The translations under genes were made by a program, and so were the position numbers. This document shows, one piece after another, positions 21,638 to 34,100 of a DNA stretch of 64,000 bases. Source of the stretch: Hemileia vastatrix (Eukaryota; Basidiomycota; Pucciniomycetes; Pucciniales; Zaghouaniaceae); the NCBI GenBank assembly GCA_030280995.1, contig JASXTE010000005.1, positions 26,154,501 through 26,218,500 of the forward strand, in the 5' to 3' direction. Within the stretch, counting starts at the first letter, position 1. Each line of letters opens with the position of its first letter. The notes beneath the pieces are model-generated. The model made no database searches. It was not told where the DNA came from and saw only the letters and a program-made list of their open reading frames with translations.

Positions 21638-22126
21638 ATGCCATATTGTTGAAGGAAACCTTTTGCCACATATTGTGCCTTGTATGTTGGTGAGTCTGAA
21701 GAAGGGTTTTTTATGGTGAATACCCATTTTGCATTGGTGATTTTACTGCCTGGGGGGACTTTTTCTTCATACCAAACATCCATATTCTTCATGTTAGCTA
21801 TTTCTCTTCTGCATGCCAGCTCCCATTTTTGATGGTCAGGAGATAGCATGGCTTGCAGATGAGTTCTAGGGATAACATAAGAGTGTGACAAACCTTTTTG
21901 GACAATTTACGTGACTGTTTTTTCTTGTTACAGGAGTGCTTCTTCATCTTTGAAATCACCTAATTTCATATTGTTGAGAATGGACTGAAGGGAACCTTTT
22001 GATGGTGTTGTCATTGGAGCTTGTAGAGCAGTGTCATGATTGGGAAGGCGATCACCAGGGAAAACAGCCATGGCTGATTCAAAAAAAGTTTTTTGATTCT
22101 TCATGCCAGAAAAGCCAGCCAGCATT
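21638..22126 (-). pseudogene. Copia-1 integrase-RT linker and RT N-terminus
   Basis: Minus-strand frames carry the Ser/Thr-rich linker after integrase (about 21928-22126) and then the RT start: the motif around WELACRREIANMKNMDVW, NAKWVFTIK and YVAKGFLQQYGI, ending at the DNA-transposon insertion. Frames change and stops intervene (for example near 21900-21928), so the copy is inactive. The direct continuation is at 7157. Confidence 0.85.
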
Positions 22127-22993
22127 GTTTAAGGAATAACATACACACTTACAAATCAAAGCACGTTGATTGAGTTTTTGGCGTGTCTCTTTTTTGATAT
22201 GGACAAATGCTGTTTCACCAAAGATGCAAAAGTTGGAATAGTTTGGGGTGGAATTGTAGAGTAATTGAAAGGGGGTTTTGTCACCTGTTTTAACATTAGG
22301 GATCCGGTTGTGAATATGAGCCGCCCACTTGTATGCCAAACCCCAGAATGATTCAGGTAGTTCGCTGGCAATGAGTATGGTTCTTGCAATGTCACCAACT
22401 GTTCTTTTAAACCTTTCAGCTATTCCATTCTGCTCGTGGTGATGGGGGCATGTAACTTCATGAGTAGCACCAATTTCGGCCAAGATCTGAGACATTTTAT
22501 TGCTGTGCATCTCACCTCCATCAGTGCGCAAAACCTGAAGCTTCTTCCCAGTGACATTTTCTAATTTTTTATAGAAATAAACAAAACAAGAAGTTGCCTC
22601 AGATTTGGCATTCAGTAAAAATACCTCACCATATGAAGTTGAGCTTTCTCTGAACATTGCTGCCCATCTGGCACCATGAATAGTGGGATCCATGGGACCA
22701 ACAAGATCTCCAACAATTTAACTCAGTAAGGATTCTGGCTTTGATTCACGAGTGGCTGATAGTTTCCTAGTGCTCTTTGCAATTAAACAATCTTCACAGT
22801 CAATCTTACCTGCAGGCATAGATAATGGTAATCCAGTGCCCATACCAAAATTGATGATTTTTCTGAAGGTTTCAACGCTGACATGTCCTAGTCTTCTATG
22901 CCAATCCATCAGGGAACCTTTTGCGGCAGGTGGAAGATTGATATGATGATTTTTTTTACAGTTCGGAGTAATGAAGGGGGAAAGGAATAGCAA
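22079..22993 (-). pseudogene. Copia-1 GAG-pre-integrase and integrase core
   Basis: Minus strand 22993-22718 encodes the zinc-binding pre-integrase region (DWHRRLGHVS, then CEDCLIAKS). A stop and frame change follow, then 22693-22079 encodes the integrase core with LRTDGGEMHS (second D) and HHHEQNGIAERFKRTV (catalytic E). In the family the integrase inserts the cDNA into the host genome. Two frames joined by stops show that the polyprotein cannot be made in one piece. Confidence 0.88.
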
Positions 22994-23016
22994 TAAGAAG
23001 GAACATCATTTGGATT

Positions 23017-25092
23017 TCAAGTACTAACACTAATTACATCCAAGAACCATCTTCTTCTGGTATTCTCTACCTGGCCAGTCATAATCAATTCCTCTTTCAT
23101 ATAAATCCCCAAATTTTTATTTTCAGAACACAAACCAAAACAGAAACCACAGTTCACTAAATAAAATAGAGAAATTAGAGTTGTCCTAACATCTGGACAA
23201 TAGAAGGCATTGGTAATAGTGACTATTTTACCATCCCCTTTAATTTTTAAATCTCCTATGCCAGTGATGAATGAAGAAGGACTGTTAGTGGCCACTTTGA
23301 CTGGAATCTGTTTTTTAAGAAGTTTGAAATTGCTGAGAAGGCTCACATTGCTGGTGACATGAAGAGTTGCTCCACTGTCCAAGATAGCATAGTTGTCAGC
23401 AATCGCATCAGGAGACCATTCAGCACTATTCAGATCAATGTGATCAACCATTTCATATAACGCCTCAATGTTTTGTTCAAAGATAGTGAGTTCATTAGCT
23501 TCAATTTGAACATCTCTGACACGAATTGGACCACTTTGAGGGCGTTTGTATGGAATGTATACCTTCTTTTTTCTTGCATTAGGGTCAGAAGCATATGCAT
23601 TAGCACGTTCCAGCATAATGTATAGTTTAGCCAAGAAATTTGAAGAAAGTGGATTATATGGACAATGAGCTATAATATGAGCAGTAGAGTGGCATTTGTG
23701 ACAGTTAGGGTGTGCACCAGGAGGTCTGTAAGAGTCAGTCTTCCTCTGGGGTTGAACGGCAGCATGAAGAGATGGTTCAACAGCAAGTGTAGCCACAGGT
23801 GATGAAACTCCTTCTCGATCAGCTCGGTTTTGGGTGAGAGTTGGCATGAGTTGGCCAAAATCTTCAAAAGTAACAGATTTTGAATCAGGTTGATTATCAA
23901 GAGCAACACATAGGTCAACATATAGATCTTTGAGTGATGAAGGCAGTAAGGCATGGGACATTAGAGCTTTGAAAATTTTCTGATCGAACACAATTCCTTT
24001 TTGTTCAATGACATCAAAGCGTTTGTTGAAAGCTTCGAAATATTCAGCATGTGATGTAAATTGAGTTTGTTTCAGATTGATGAAGTTACAGATAGCCGTC
24101 ATGATTTATGTATGATTGGATCTAGTGAATATGTTGGCAATGTGGAGATAGGTTTGACGTGCTTTCAAATCTGTTTATATTTCATGGCGTAGAGTACTAG
24201 AGATTGAGTGAACAAGAATAAAATGTGTGACTCTGTCTTCAAAATAATCATGACCAGGTTCATCATTCATTGCGTAGGATCTCGTGCCAACAAAATCTTT
24301 GATAAGTGCCATGACGTTGCTGTGCCACTCAGAGAAGTTGCTACCTGATGTTTCAAGGCAGGGAATGGACTTGGTAAAATTAATGACATTTTTTAATGTC
24401 CTTTGTCGCTCAATCATTCCTATGGGTTGTGCAAGATGAGGAGGAACAGGGCGGCAGAAAGGGGAAATGGAACGGCCTTGTTCAGGCAATGATTGTGAAT
24501 TAACAGACACCATATTTTTGGTAGAGGTAGTTGGCGATTTCCCTAAATTTAGTTCCCCTATCACACGGGTTATTTTGTTGATAGGGGTATTTAGTTTAGG
24601 GGGGGTGGTTTTATTGGTTGTATCAAAGTTATGGTAGTGTATATTAGTGGCAGTGGTAAGTGTCTCTTTTTTCTTTGCTACTGTAGAATGAGAGGGGGGG
24701 AAGGTACAGGGTGTCTCGCTACACTGAAGTGGTAGCGAGGAGGAGGTAGGGGAGGGAACGGTTGGTTTGGGTAGCGAGATTAATGAGGGGGAGGTAGTAG
24801 GGATAAGGTCCTGGGGATGCGAGGGTAAGGCAGGGGAGGTAGTGGTGGGAGGGGATGTATCTAATTGCAAGGGTAAGAAAGGGGAGGGGGATGGTGGTAT
24901 GGAGGTGAGAGTGGGGGAAGGAGTAATAGAAGATGATTTACATTTTGAGGGTCGGGTTTTGTGTGAAGCGTAGGGATAAGTTGGGGGGTTAGAGGGATAA
25001 ATTCCAAGGCTTTTAAGCTCTCGGAAGGATATCAAACAGGTACATTTAATTTCACCAGCAAAAGGAGGAGGAGGTATGTCTTTTTCAGACAT
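23017..25092 (-). pseudogene. Copia-1 gag and protease
   Basis: The ATG at 25090-25092 opens a Pro/Ser/Thr-rich N-terminus (residues ~45-150) followed by a Gag core (ETSGSNFSEWHSNVMALI). The same frame is interrupted by TAA at 24175-24177 and a second TAA near 24108, then continues with the rest of Gag, a CCHC knuckle (CHKCHSTAHIIAHC, spacing C-X2-C-X4-H-X4-C) and the protease active site AILDSGATLHVTS, to a stop at 23017. Order gag-protease-integrase-RT identifies Ty1/Copia. Without the stops this would be one polyprotein. Confidence 0.88.
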
Positions 25093-25154
25093 TCTCTGGG
25101 GGTCTTTTGGCTACTAACGTTGTGGAGTTTTGTACGGCTAACATTTCACTGCCT

Positions 25155-25173
25155 GCGGGTACAGCCCATAACC
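25155..25173 (-). other. Copia-1 primer binding site, half-tRNA-iMet type
   Basis: Directly after the 5' LTR the minus strand reads GGTTATGGGCTGTACCCGC. GGTTATGGGC is complementary to the anticodon loop region of initiator tRNA-Met, as in Drosophila copia and yeast Ty5, which prime from a cleaved half-tRNA. The match downstream of the first ten bases was not checked against a tRNA gene. Confidence 0.6.
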
Positions 25174-25286
25174 TGTAGCACGGTGTCAGCCTGTAGAACT
25201 CCGGAAAGAACCGGAGAACAGGGGACGCCGCAACTACAGACTATAACAAAAATGACTATGTACATAAGGTGTCTAAGCACATAACA
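25174..25286 (-). repeat. Copia-1 5' LTR (113 bp)
   Basis: Same 113-bp sequence as at 5589-5701, with TG...CA ends in the minus direction. The right flank TATTC (25287-25291) repeats the left flank of the 3' LTR. Confidence 0.9.
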
Positions 25287-25391
25287 TATTCACGCTCGAG
25301 TTAAGGATTTTCTAGGAAGGGGCATAATGTCAGAAAAAAAAGTTTAAGAAAAGTAAATGTGAGAAAAATAAGTGTAAGATAAGAGCATGTA

Positions 25392-25687
25392 CAGTGGCCT
25401 GTAACAAGTCTGTGACCAGTATTTTTTTAACACTACTTTCTCAATAAATTTGAGAAAATTTTTATTTTTTGTATTCCGGTGTATAAGCATGTTTAAAATT
25501 GATCTAACATATTAAAAATACAAAAAAAAAATTAAATCCAAAAGCAAATTTTTCAGCTACCCAAAACAATTTTTTTACCTAGATGAAATACATACCCTTA
25601 GATAGCTGAGACATAAAATGTCTCCCCAAAAGGATTTTAAAAAAATATAAATAAAAAAAAGTTCCCCTCCCCTGTTAGCATTAATAT
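25392..25687. other. Tc1 relic 3' noncoding end
   Basis: AT-rich sequence between the CAGTGG terminus and the transposase stop codon. No other feature. Confidence 0.5.
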
Positions 25688-25785
25688 CTACCAACGAGTT
25701 GATCCTCCATGATTATCAATAACCATTTGAATTCTTGCATGCATTGAAGCAATGAGGTTCTCCAGTTCCAAGGTTGGGTAGTCTT
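25688..25785 (-). pseudogene. Tc1 transposase C-terminus
   Basis: The minus-strand frame reads LENLIASMHARIQMVIDNHG then GSTRW and a TAG at 25688-25690. This matches the usual Tc1 C-terminal pattern (L..SM..R...VI...GG.T.Y-stop). It is cut at 25785 by the Copia-2 5' LTR; the rest is at 40982 onwards. Confidence 0.65.
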
Positions 25786-26459
25786 TGTCAGGATCTGGAA
25801 GGCAATGCCTCCTAACTCAATGCAAACCTTATTTATTATTTCTTTTTTCCTAAATACATCATTAGTGAAACCTTAAATCCATAGATGTTGATAGTACAAC
25901 GACTGAGTGATAGGTCTAGTTAGGTTAATTTCAATGATAGAAATATATATATGTCTAGCTATTGTCATTATTTTCTCATTGATTTTATCCATTTACTTGA
26001 TCAATCACCAACATTTATAACCATATTGCTCGCTGTTTACCAGCTTGCAACATTTTGTCACTATCGCATCTAGGTATTATTCTTTCTTTACTCATTCTTT
26101 TCTCCTTTAACCCATTGGTTACAATTACTCTAACATACATCCACACATATCAGGTTGGCAGACAATTGCACCATTACCCTGACTAATTTTTGTGACTAAC
26201 CAAAAATTGTAATTCATATTTAAAAAGGTTAGACATTTACTTGCTTGCCAGAATGTATTTAGTTTATTAGCATTTTCTCATTGATTTTATCCATTTACTT
26301 GATTAATCATCCACATTTATCACCATATTTCTCGCTGTTTACCCACTCACATCACTTTGTCACTATTACATCTAGGTTGGCAGACAATTGGGCCATTACC
26401 CTGACTAATTTTTGTGACTAACCAAAAATCATAATTCATATTTAAAAAGGTTTAAAACA
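25786..26459 (+). repeat. Copia-2 5' LTR (about 674 bp)
   Basis: Matches 40232-40981 from GTCAGGATCTGGAAGGCAAT/TTCAGGATCTGGAAGG to GGTTTAAAACA. Contains internal repeated blocks (GACTAACCAAAAAT, AATTCATATTTAAAAAGG). Confidence 0.8.
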
Positions 26460-26488
26460 TAATAGATTAAAAGTCTGAGTCGACTCAA

Positions 26489-27150
26489 ATGCCAGGCATC
26501 ATGGAATCCACAAATCACCTGGGCCAACTACTCCAGGACATCCCTATTCTCACATCCTCAAATTATCTCATGTGGTACCAAAAAATGATCTTCTACTTAT
26601 CTCAATGCGAGCTTGATGACTTAGTAGAAGGAAAGATTCCAGTTCCAGCTGATGGCGAAGCCAAAGTAGCTTACCTATCCAAATGCCGCCGAGCTTCCAA
26701 CATCATTGTCCAGAAATCAGATGATACCAACCTGAATTCCCTAGTTGACAAAAATGAGAGGTCAAATCCTATGGGCTTGTGGAGGAAACTGGCCAACCAA
26801 TTTTTAGCAAGTGGCCCCACTAATGTTGCTGCAGCGTACACCCAATTCAGCGCCATCAAATGCACTGAAGGAAATTTTAGAGGTTTTCTCACCAAATTAA
26901 AATCCTCAATAAACAAGCTTACCCTCATAGCCAAAAATTTGAGGACCAGTACTATCCCTACTTCATCCTCAACAAGCTTCCAGAATCTCTTGAAATGCAC
27001 AAGCAATGATTATCAACACGTCCAAAGATACCGGGAAGCCTCTTACCATAGACATTGTAATTAAAAATATTTCACTCATCGCTGACCGTCTATACTCTTC
27101 CGAAACTGCACTCATCAGCACAAAGAAATAAAAAGGAAAGAAACGTGAAT
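26489..27150 (+). pseudogene. Copia-2 gag
   Basis: The ATG at 26489 opens a Gag of the Ty1/Copia UBN2-like type: ILTSSNYLMWYQKMIFYL near the start, then MGLWRKLANQFLASGPTN and FRGFLTKLKSSINKL. The frame stops at 27064 after a shift, and the following sequence continues in another frame (KDTGKPLTIDIVIKNISLI). The capsid-like region is about 190 residues. Frameshifts make it a pseudogene. Confidence 0.7.
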
Positions 27151-27310
27151 ACTGATCAAACGGTAAACATAATGAAAAGTTTCCTCACACAGAGGATCAA
27201 TGTTGGGAGCTTCACCCAGAATTGCGCCCCAATTTCAAACTAAAACAAAAATCCAAGTCATCAAACACTGAGGTCGCTAATTTATCTCATAAAATTCTCC
27301 ACCTGTACTA

Positions 27311-28163
27311 GGCCTTTGTCAAGAAGTCATCTGATCCACTGAAGTTCATATTTGATACTGGAGCCTCATCCCACATGTTCACCCATAGCAGAATTTTTTT
27401 GACGTACCATAAAACTCATGTCCCAATCAGAGTTGTAAATGGCGCCATGATTTATGCAGTGGGAATTGGATCCGTTCATCTCACCAATGAAATTAACAAA
27501 GGAGTACGCCTAACAGAATGTCTTCATGTATCAAAAATTAACTGCAACTTAATTACACTTGCACCATTTGTCAAATCAGGATGCCGCATGAGTGCTGAAG
27601 CTGATGGCTCAATATTAATTGAGAACAATGGGAAGAAAGTCCTTTCTGGAGCGTTAATACAAGGATCCAACCTATACAAAATCAATGCCAAAAGCGGTAA
27701 GCATATCACCAATTAAACAATGATTTCATCTACAGTCAAGTCTGATGTACTTTCCTGGAATGAAATACTCGGCCATATCAATATAAATTACGTCAAAATC
27801 CTACTCAGGAATCTGAATATCCCCTTTGAGGACAACAGAAATTCCATCTTTTGTGAGCACTGTGTTAAAGCAAAGTTACACAAATTTCCTTTTTCTGGGT
27901 ATTTTCACAAAGCAGCCCAACCTCTAAAATTTGTCCACTGTGATCTTAGTGGGAGATTAGTTAAAACTGCATCATGGAATGAAAATTATTTTAAATTAAC
28001 AGATGCATATTCCTCTTATAAGTTTGTTTACTTACTTAAAAATAAATCAGATTCCTATGATAAATATCTGCAATTCAAAATATATTCCAAAAACTTGAAA
28101 AATCACAAACTGTTAAACATTGTTTTCAATAGCAGAGGCAAGTTCTTAAACAAAGAGTTTTAA
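27311..28163 (+). pseudogene. Copia-2 protease and pre-integrase/integrase start
   Basis: 27311-27716 holds the protease with active site FIFDTGASSHMF. After a stop, 27720-28163 holds the pre-integrase zinc region (LSWNEILGHI, CEHCVKAKLHKF) and the first integrase aspartate block (HCDLSGRLVKTASWNENYF, LTDAYSSYKFVY). Expected order for Ty1/Copia; two frames are joined only by a stop codon. Confidence 0.8.
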
Positions 28164-28930
28164 AAGTTAGCTGCCACAGAGGGGTTCAAGACGATAGTCA
28201 CATCCCTGTATACCCCACAGCAAAATCCAGTTGCCAAAAGAGGTAATCGTACTTCTTTCAAGATGGATAAAGCCATTCTGTTCAAAGCAAATATGCCTGA
28301 AAGATTATGGGGAGAAGTAATAAACACATCAGTATTCATCGAAAATCATATTCCCACAAAGTCGAATTCCAACTATCTGTTACCTTACAAAAAGCTGTTC
28401 AACCGCAAGCCTAAAATCTAAAGAATTAGGACCTTCTGTTGCCTTGCATATGCGCTGATAGATAAGAAGATTTGCTCTGGGAAATTCAGCAGTAATTTCA
28501 TAAAGGCATGTCTGCTTAGTTTCCACAAGGAACATAGTTCTTATTGATTACTCAACCTAGAAACAAACAAACCTTTTTACTCACACAACATGATATTCAA
28601 TGAAAAAATCTTCCCATTTTCAGAACCCACAAAGCCAAAAATATCATGGCCAAACCTATTTGCCAATGATCCACCAGCGCAGATACCACAACCCTCACTA
28701 GATAATGAGACAGAGAACACCAACTTTTACACTGATAGTCAGTCTGAACCTGAGGAAGAATCACCAACTGCACCCTTCAACAACTGACCTGCATCAAGAT
28801 TCTGGAAATACCAAACCACCAGTAACACAGCTCCGCAGGACATATCATCCAGTATAGATCCTAACAACATCATTGAAGGCAGGCGCACAAGAAGCAGACA
28901 ATCAAATGACTTAGAGCCAACAGAGCCTAA
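28164..28930 (+). pseudogene. Copia-2 integrase C-part and linker, decayed
   Basis: Frames with stops carry TSLYTPQQNPVAKRGNRTS (the position of the catalytic Glu, here K in 'AKRGNR'), then PERLWGEVINTSVFIENHIP and the acidic linker before RT (FYTDSQSEPEEESPTAP). The expected 'NG.AERKNR' motif is altered, consistent with decay. Confidence 0.65.
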
Positions 28931-29431
28931 TTAGCAACATGCACATCACGCTTACATACCAATCTCTGAGACGTTCCTCACCCCCACCAGCTTTAATCAA
29001 GCAGTAAATGGTAGAAACAGCGAAGACTGGAAAAAGGCCATTGACACAGAACTCGAGTCACTTGAAAATAAAAGGGTCTAGGAGATTTTTGAGTTTCCAA
29101 ATGATGCATGCCCGATTGGCAGCACCTGGGTGTTCAAAATTAAACTGAACCACAACAACAAAATCAGCAAGTTCAAACCCCGGCTGTGCACTCAAGGTTT
29201 TTCTCAAAAATTTGGCATTGACTACACAGAAACATTTTCAACCACCGGAAGGCTGACAACCCTGTGGCTCTTACTTGCCTTGACAGTCACCAAGAGATGG
29301 GACTTTCAACAGATGGATGCCAAATCAGACTTCTGTAATGGAGTCCCAGAAGAAACCATCTTTATGCGTATGCCTAAAAGAATACCAAAACCTAACAACA
29401 TGACAAATCTTGTTCTTGTTCTCAAGAAATC
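28931..29431 (+). pseudogene. Copia-2 RT, N-terminal part
   Basis: RT starts around EDWKKAIDTELESLENK, with a stop at its end, then IGSTWVFKIKLNHNN, the GFSQKFGIDYTETFSTTG block and QMDAKSDFCNG, up to LVLVLKK where Gypsy-A enters. The target duplication AAATC occupies 29427-29431. Continues at 38285. Confidence 0.8.
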
Positions 29432-30611
29432 TGTCAGCCTAAATATCCTTATGACTGAGTATTTCTTATGCTTAAAATAAGATAACCTTAACTAGATTAA
29501 GCTTATATCTTAAAAATAAGGTTAAAATAATAATATATATTATTTTAGTATATATATATATATAATTATTATTCTATTATATAATTTATAATAGTTTAAA
29601 TAGCTTATCCATGGCCTAATAATACTTATTAAGGTGTTAATGGAGTCATAATATACTTATCTTAAGTGATATGAAGTAATTATTGACATACATAAGCTTA
29701 TATGTATACATAAATCTCATATTCAGTGAAATATGCAGTATATTATGTATATTTAGGTATATAAGTGGGTTTTAGCCCCTTAATAGCCTATAACCTTTGT
29801 TTTTCTGCTTATTTTAGGTCATATGGACGAAATCAGTGGACTCACAACGCCTACAGAAGCATAGACACCTATATCAGGCGCATACACCCAGTTTGGACAA
29901 CTAAAATTACTTCCTTGGATGGTTATTCACGGATTTATGGGTTGGAAATATGTTTTTGGGTTAATGTGGATGCTTGGGGATGTTATTGGGGGCTTGGACA
30001 TTTTATTTGTTTCCTTTATATGCTTTTAGTTTCATTAAATCTCTTTTTGATCTTTTATTTTACCTGTTTCTTTATGGTATCCGCTTTTATCTGGGATTTC
30101 TATTTATGGTATGACTCTGTGTTATTATTAATAGTGATGGAGGGTCCTTACTGGAGGTCTGGGTGTTGAAACTGCTTGAAGTGGACGCCATGGGGAGGTG
30201 ATGGGCCCTCACAGTGCTGTAATTGCCGGGGATAGCAGTGACATCATCTGGATTGAAGGTCTGTGCACTCCAGTGGATTTGGGTATAAGTAAGGAGGGAT
30301 TTTGACGGTTTATTATCATCATTCAATTACTACACTTCAAATAAACATTACACTACAATTATTAACATTCAGAAAATATATTATAAAGCCCTTATAAATT
30401 GATATTATCTTTATAATAGCTATAACTATATTTTATTATTCTATTTTCCACCACTAGCACGCATTTAAATCCAAGTATTGTGAGTTTAATTTGAGTATAA
30501 CTATTCTATTAGTCTTCCCCTGAGGTTTAATCACTAAATCATTTATTAATAAGTAGTAGGACCATAAAATAAAACTATTATATCATACTTATATACTAGA
30601 CTGTACTGACA
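29432..30611 (+). repeat. Gypsy-A 5' LTR
   Basis: 1180 bp, TGTCAG...CTGACA. Near-identical to 37107-38284. The 134-codon frame it contains is present in both LTRs, but I see no protein features in it. Confidence 0.95.
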
Positions 30612-31122
30612 ATTGGGGGTCTTTCCTTATATTTTACTTATTATTTAGTATAAGCCTTGGGACGTGATTTTTACCTTAGTACAACTCAAAATTAACCAAA
30701 TATTTGGGTCTGCGGCATATTAGTGGGTCATCATAACTCATTGATTGCGGAAAAGAACCCTTATAATAATTGTACTAATTTTTTACCATAAAAATTAGAT
30801 ATTTACAGTAGTAACTGTACCCAATATAAACCCAATTTCACTTGGTATTTGGACACCAATATAACACCCAATTAAATTGGTTTTTGGCTAAAGCTTGGTA
30901 AGCTAATTATTCACCCTTATAGAGGTCTAGTTAAACTTATTATTATATTTTTAACAGATTTTTTCGAATTTTTCTTATATTTTATTTAAATAAATAAAGA
31001 TATAAATTCAGGGTAAGCTCCATTGCTTTTTTATTAGTAATATAATTACTAATATCTTTTGTCTACTAATTCCACAGAGTTTTTTCCTTTTGTAGACGTA
31101 AAATATTGTTATTCTGAACAAT
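30612..31122 (+). other. Gypsy-A leader with possible primer binding site
   Basis: Two bases after the LTR the sequence reads TGGGGGTCTTTCC (30614-30626). The TGG start is expected of a tRNA-complementary primer site, but I cannot name the tRNA. The rest is AT-rich untranslated leader. Confidence 0.45.
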
Positions 31123-34100
31123 ATGAGTGCTCCTCAGGATAGTGTAAGTGAACAGCCTGCTTATAATACCAGGTCTAAAGCTAATAAAAACTTTCCAGGA
31201 CATCACCATGGAGGGACAACAGTACCCCCAGCCAGAAAGCATGAGTATAGAGGAAAAGGACGCCCTCTTAAAAAAGATAACTATCAAAAAGACGTCTCCT
31301 CCTCTTCAGGATCAACTGTCCCATCTGGCCAAACAGGTTCTGAAGCTAGAGGAATCAAAATCTCTCATGTTCAAAGAAGTAGAGCAGTTGCAAAACAATT
31401 GCAAGGTAGGATTTCAGCAGATGAATCAGGCAATGGCAGAATTAAAGGGAGGCCAGCCCAGTCAATCAAATCAGCAACCCCCTACCCAAGGAGGGTCCAC
31501 TCACTCCCAGGAGAAAATCCTGGTAGACAAATGGAAATGGGACTGGTTTCACCAACAGTGGACAAGCCACAGTTGCAACAGGGATCCACCCCCTCATCTG
31601 ACTTCCTCAGCTCACCCTTACAAGGGAAAAAAGCGCCAAAAATCAGGACTGGCAACCATCCCTTGGTAAGTAACTTACCCTCTCAGATTAGACATAATAC
31701 TGATAATTACAATATAGGTAATTCTATTGATTTTAAATCTGTACAAAAAATAGAGGAGGATTTAAGAAATTTAGGTTTTAGAGTAGATACACCTGACTTG
31801 TCTTTTATCCATAATAAAAGTACTATATACAATGATAATACAGTTAATCCTCAGTTGCAACCACCTACTAGTGAGATGAGAAGTTCACAGGAGAGTGAGA
31901 GAATTGAAAAGGAGGACATGGAATATTTTAACAATAATCCAACTGTCCATAGAATTGTTTCAGCATTGTGGAATAGAATGACTGATTGTGAGGAACAGAC
32001 AGTTAAGCTCACTAGTGATACAATTTCATCCTTAACATTGAACATTTCTCAATTAGCAACACGTAATAAAGAATTAGAGAAAGAACATTTGTCTCTAACT
32101 CTTAAATATGATTCATTGAGTAATAAATATAATGACCTTTCAAACAAATTTTGTGAGTTAGAAAAATTATATGAAACACACTTATTAAAAACTGAATCAA
32201 GAACAAAGTTATCTTTTGCCCAGACAAATCAAAGTGTCTCTGAGTTGCTACAAAGATTAACTAAAGTTGAGATTGAAACTGCCAATCTAATAATGAACCA
32301 GGATAATCATAAGTATAATCAATATAATAATAATCCTTTCATTGGCAAAAATGAATCTCATTCCTTCCCTATACCACCACAATTGAAACCATCTGGTGGT
32401 AGTGTCAAATCTGAAAATGTAAGTCACAAATCCGTGCAGGAAGAAATACAAGACCATTTATCAAAAGTAAATGAGTTGTTGAATTTACCTAAGATTAGTG
32501 AGATAAAATCCAATCAGAAGAACTGGCCTAAGATAGATCAGTACCCAACTTATGATGGGGAAGCCAGCTCTGATTGGCAACATTTTATTCAAAGAATTGA
32601 CAACTTGAAATTCTCATATAAGTTACCAGATGAAGAGATAACATCAAAATTAATTTCTTTATTTAAGGATGTTGCTTTATTATGGTTTGAAGCTGTCTTA
32701 AGTGAGGGTAGAGACTACTCTTGGGCTGAATGGAAACAACTTATTGAAAAACAATTTGGAGGTTCTAAATTCAGGCTTACTCAGCAGAGACTGTATGAGA
32801 AGACTAGGTATAATCCGTTGAATGGTGACAAACCTATGGTATTTTTAATGAATTTAAACAAAATATTAAAAGCCATTGAGCCTCATATGGATTTTAACTT
32901 ATGGAAAGATAAGATAATATACAAATTACCTATATCTGTCAGAGACATTGTTGTAGCTAGAACATTAAATGTTACTGAATATTCTGACTTTATTAATATT
33001 TGCAATGAAATATTATTAAACCATAAGTATGAATCAAGGTATTCCACTTATAAACAAAATGTTGAACCTGTAAAAACTCAGAATTCAAAAACACTTCAGG
33101 AGAAGCAGAAAAAACCTACTGCACCTGTAGTACCTAAAAAGTATGAAACAAATACTTGTTATAAGTGTAACAAACCTTGGGTAAAAGGTCACAAATGTGA
33201 GAAAAACATAAATATTGTTGAAAATCAACGTGAATCTGAAACTGAAACTGAAAAAAGTAAAGAATCAAGTGATTATGACAGCAATATCTCATATAGTGAT
33301 GAAAATGAAGTCTGTATGTTGGAAGATGATTTGTCCATCTTTGAAAATCCAATATTAAATATGGACTCAAATGAATCTTTAATGAATTTTGAGGATGCTG
33401 AAATCATTAAGGATATACAAGCTGATAACTTTAGAATGACACCTATCACGGTTCCAGCTATCATTTCTGGTGAAAATGTTAATATAGTATTGGACACAGG
33501 AGCTGCTGGTTCAGTTGTTTCCACTAATACATTACAGAAAATTGATAGTGAATATAAGTTTAAGCTTGAACCACTTCAGAATAAAAATTGGAGAGGTTTT
33601 GGATCAGTACTACACCCCATTGGTAAATACAAAGCTGCTGTTTTCTTTAAACACCAACATGGTTATGTAAGGGTAACTTGTGACTTTGTAGTAATGGATA
33701 ATACAAATTGTAGTAACTGTTTTATCATTGGAAATGATATTCTGACTAAATTTGGTGTAAAATTAGACCCTGCTAATAACAATTTTACAATTGGCATGAA
33801 TGGTAAAAGGAAATTTAAAATAAATTCTTTTAACACAGTCTTACACATTGAGTCAGTAACAAATTCCCCGTCTAAAGGAAGAGAATCCAATGAGATGGAA
33901 CTTCTGGAAACAGAAATTTCAAAAGCATCATTTGGCACTCAGATAAGTGAAACTGAGAAAAATAATATTTTGGAATTAATTAAAGCTTTTCCAATGGCTT
34001 TTGCACATGGTACAAATGAACTTGGCCTTGTAAAAGATCATGAAATGAAAATTAGTTTAACCTGTGACATGGATAATATTCCTGCTAGTCTTAAAAAGAA

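Larger units (their letters stand above)
5589..25286 (-). mobile_element. Copia-1: Ty1/Copia retrotransposon split by a DNA transposon
   Basis: Two 113-bp LTRs (5589-5701 and 25174-25286) bracket one minus-strand element. The outer flanks are identical, TATTC at 5584-5588 and at 25287-25291, so both halves belong to a single insertion although ~20 kb apart. Order in the minus direction is 5' LTR, primer site, gag-protease, integrase, start of RT, then the 14.5-kb CACTA-like insertion (7158-21637), rest of RT, RNase H, polypurine tract, 3' LTR. The coding frame has several stops and frame changes, so this copy is dead. Confidence 0.9.

Noticed and set aside
25155..25173. Possible tRNA gene fragment (AGCCCATAACC)
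   Set aside because: Better explained as the Copia-1 primer site adjacent to the LTR; no cloverleaf around it. A similar string near 1219 also lacks a cloverleaf.
29765..30169. 134-aa ORF, duplicated at 37438-37842
   Set aside because: It lies wholly in the Gypsy-A LTR and is duplicated only because the LTRs are near-identical; no domain or coding signal seen.
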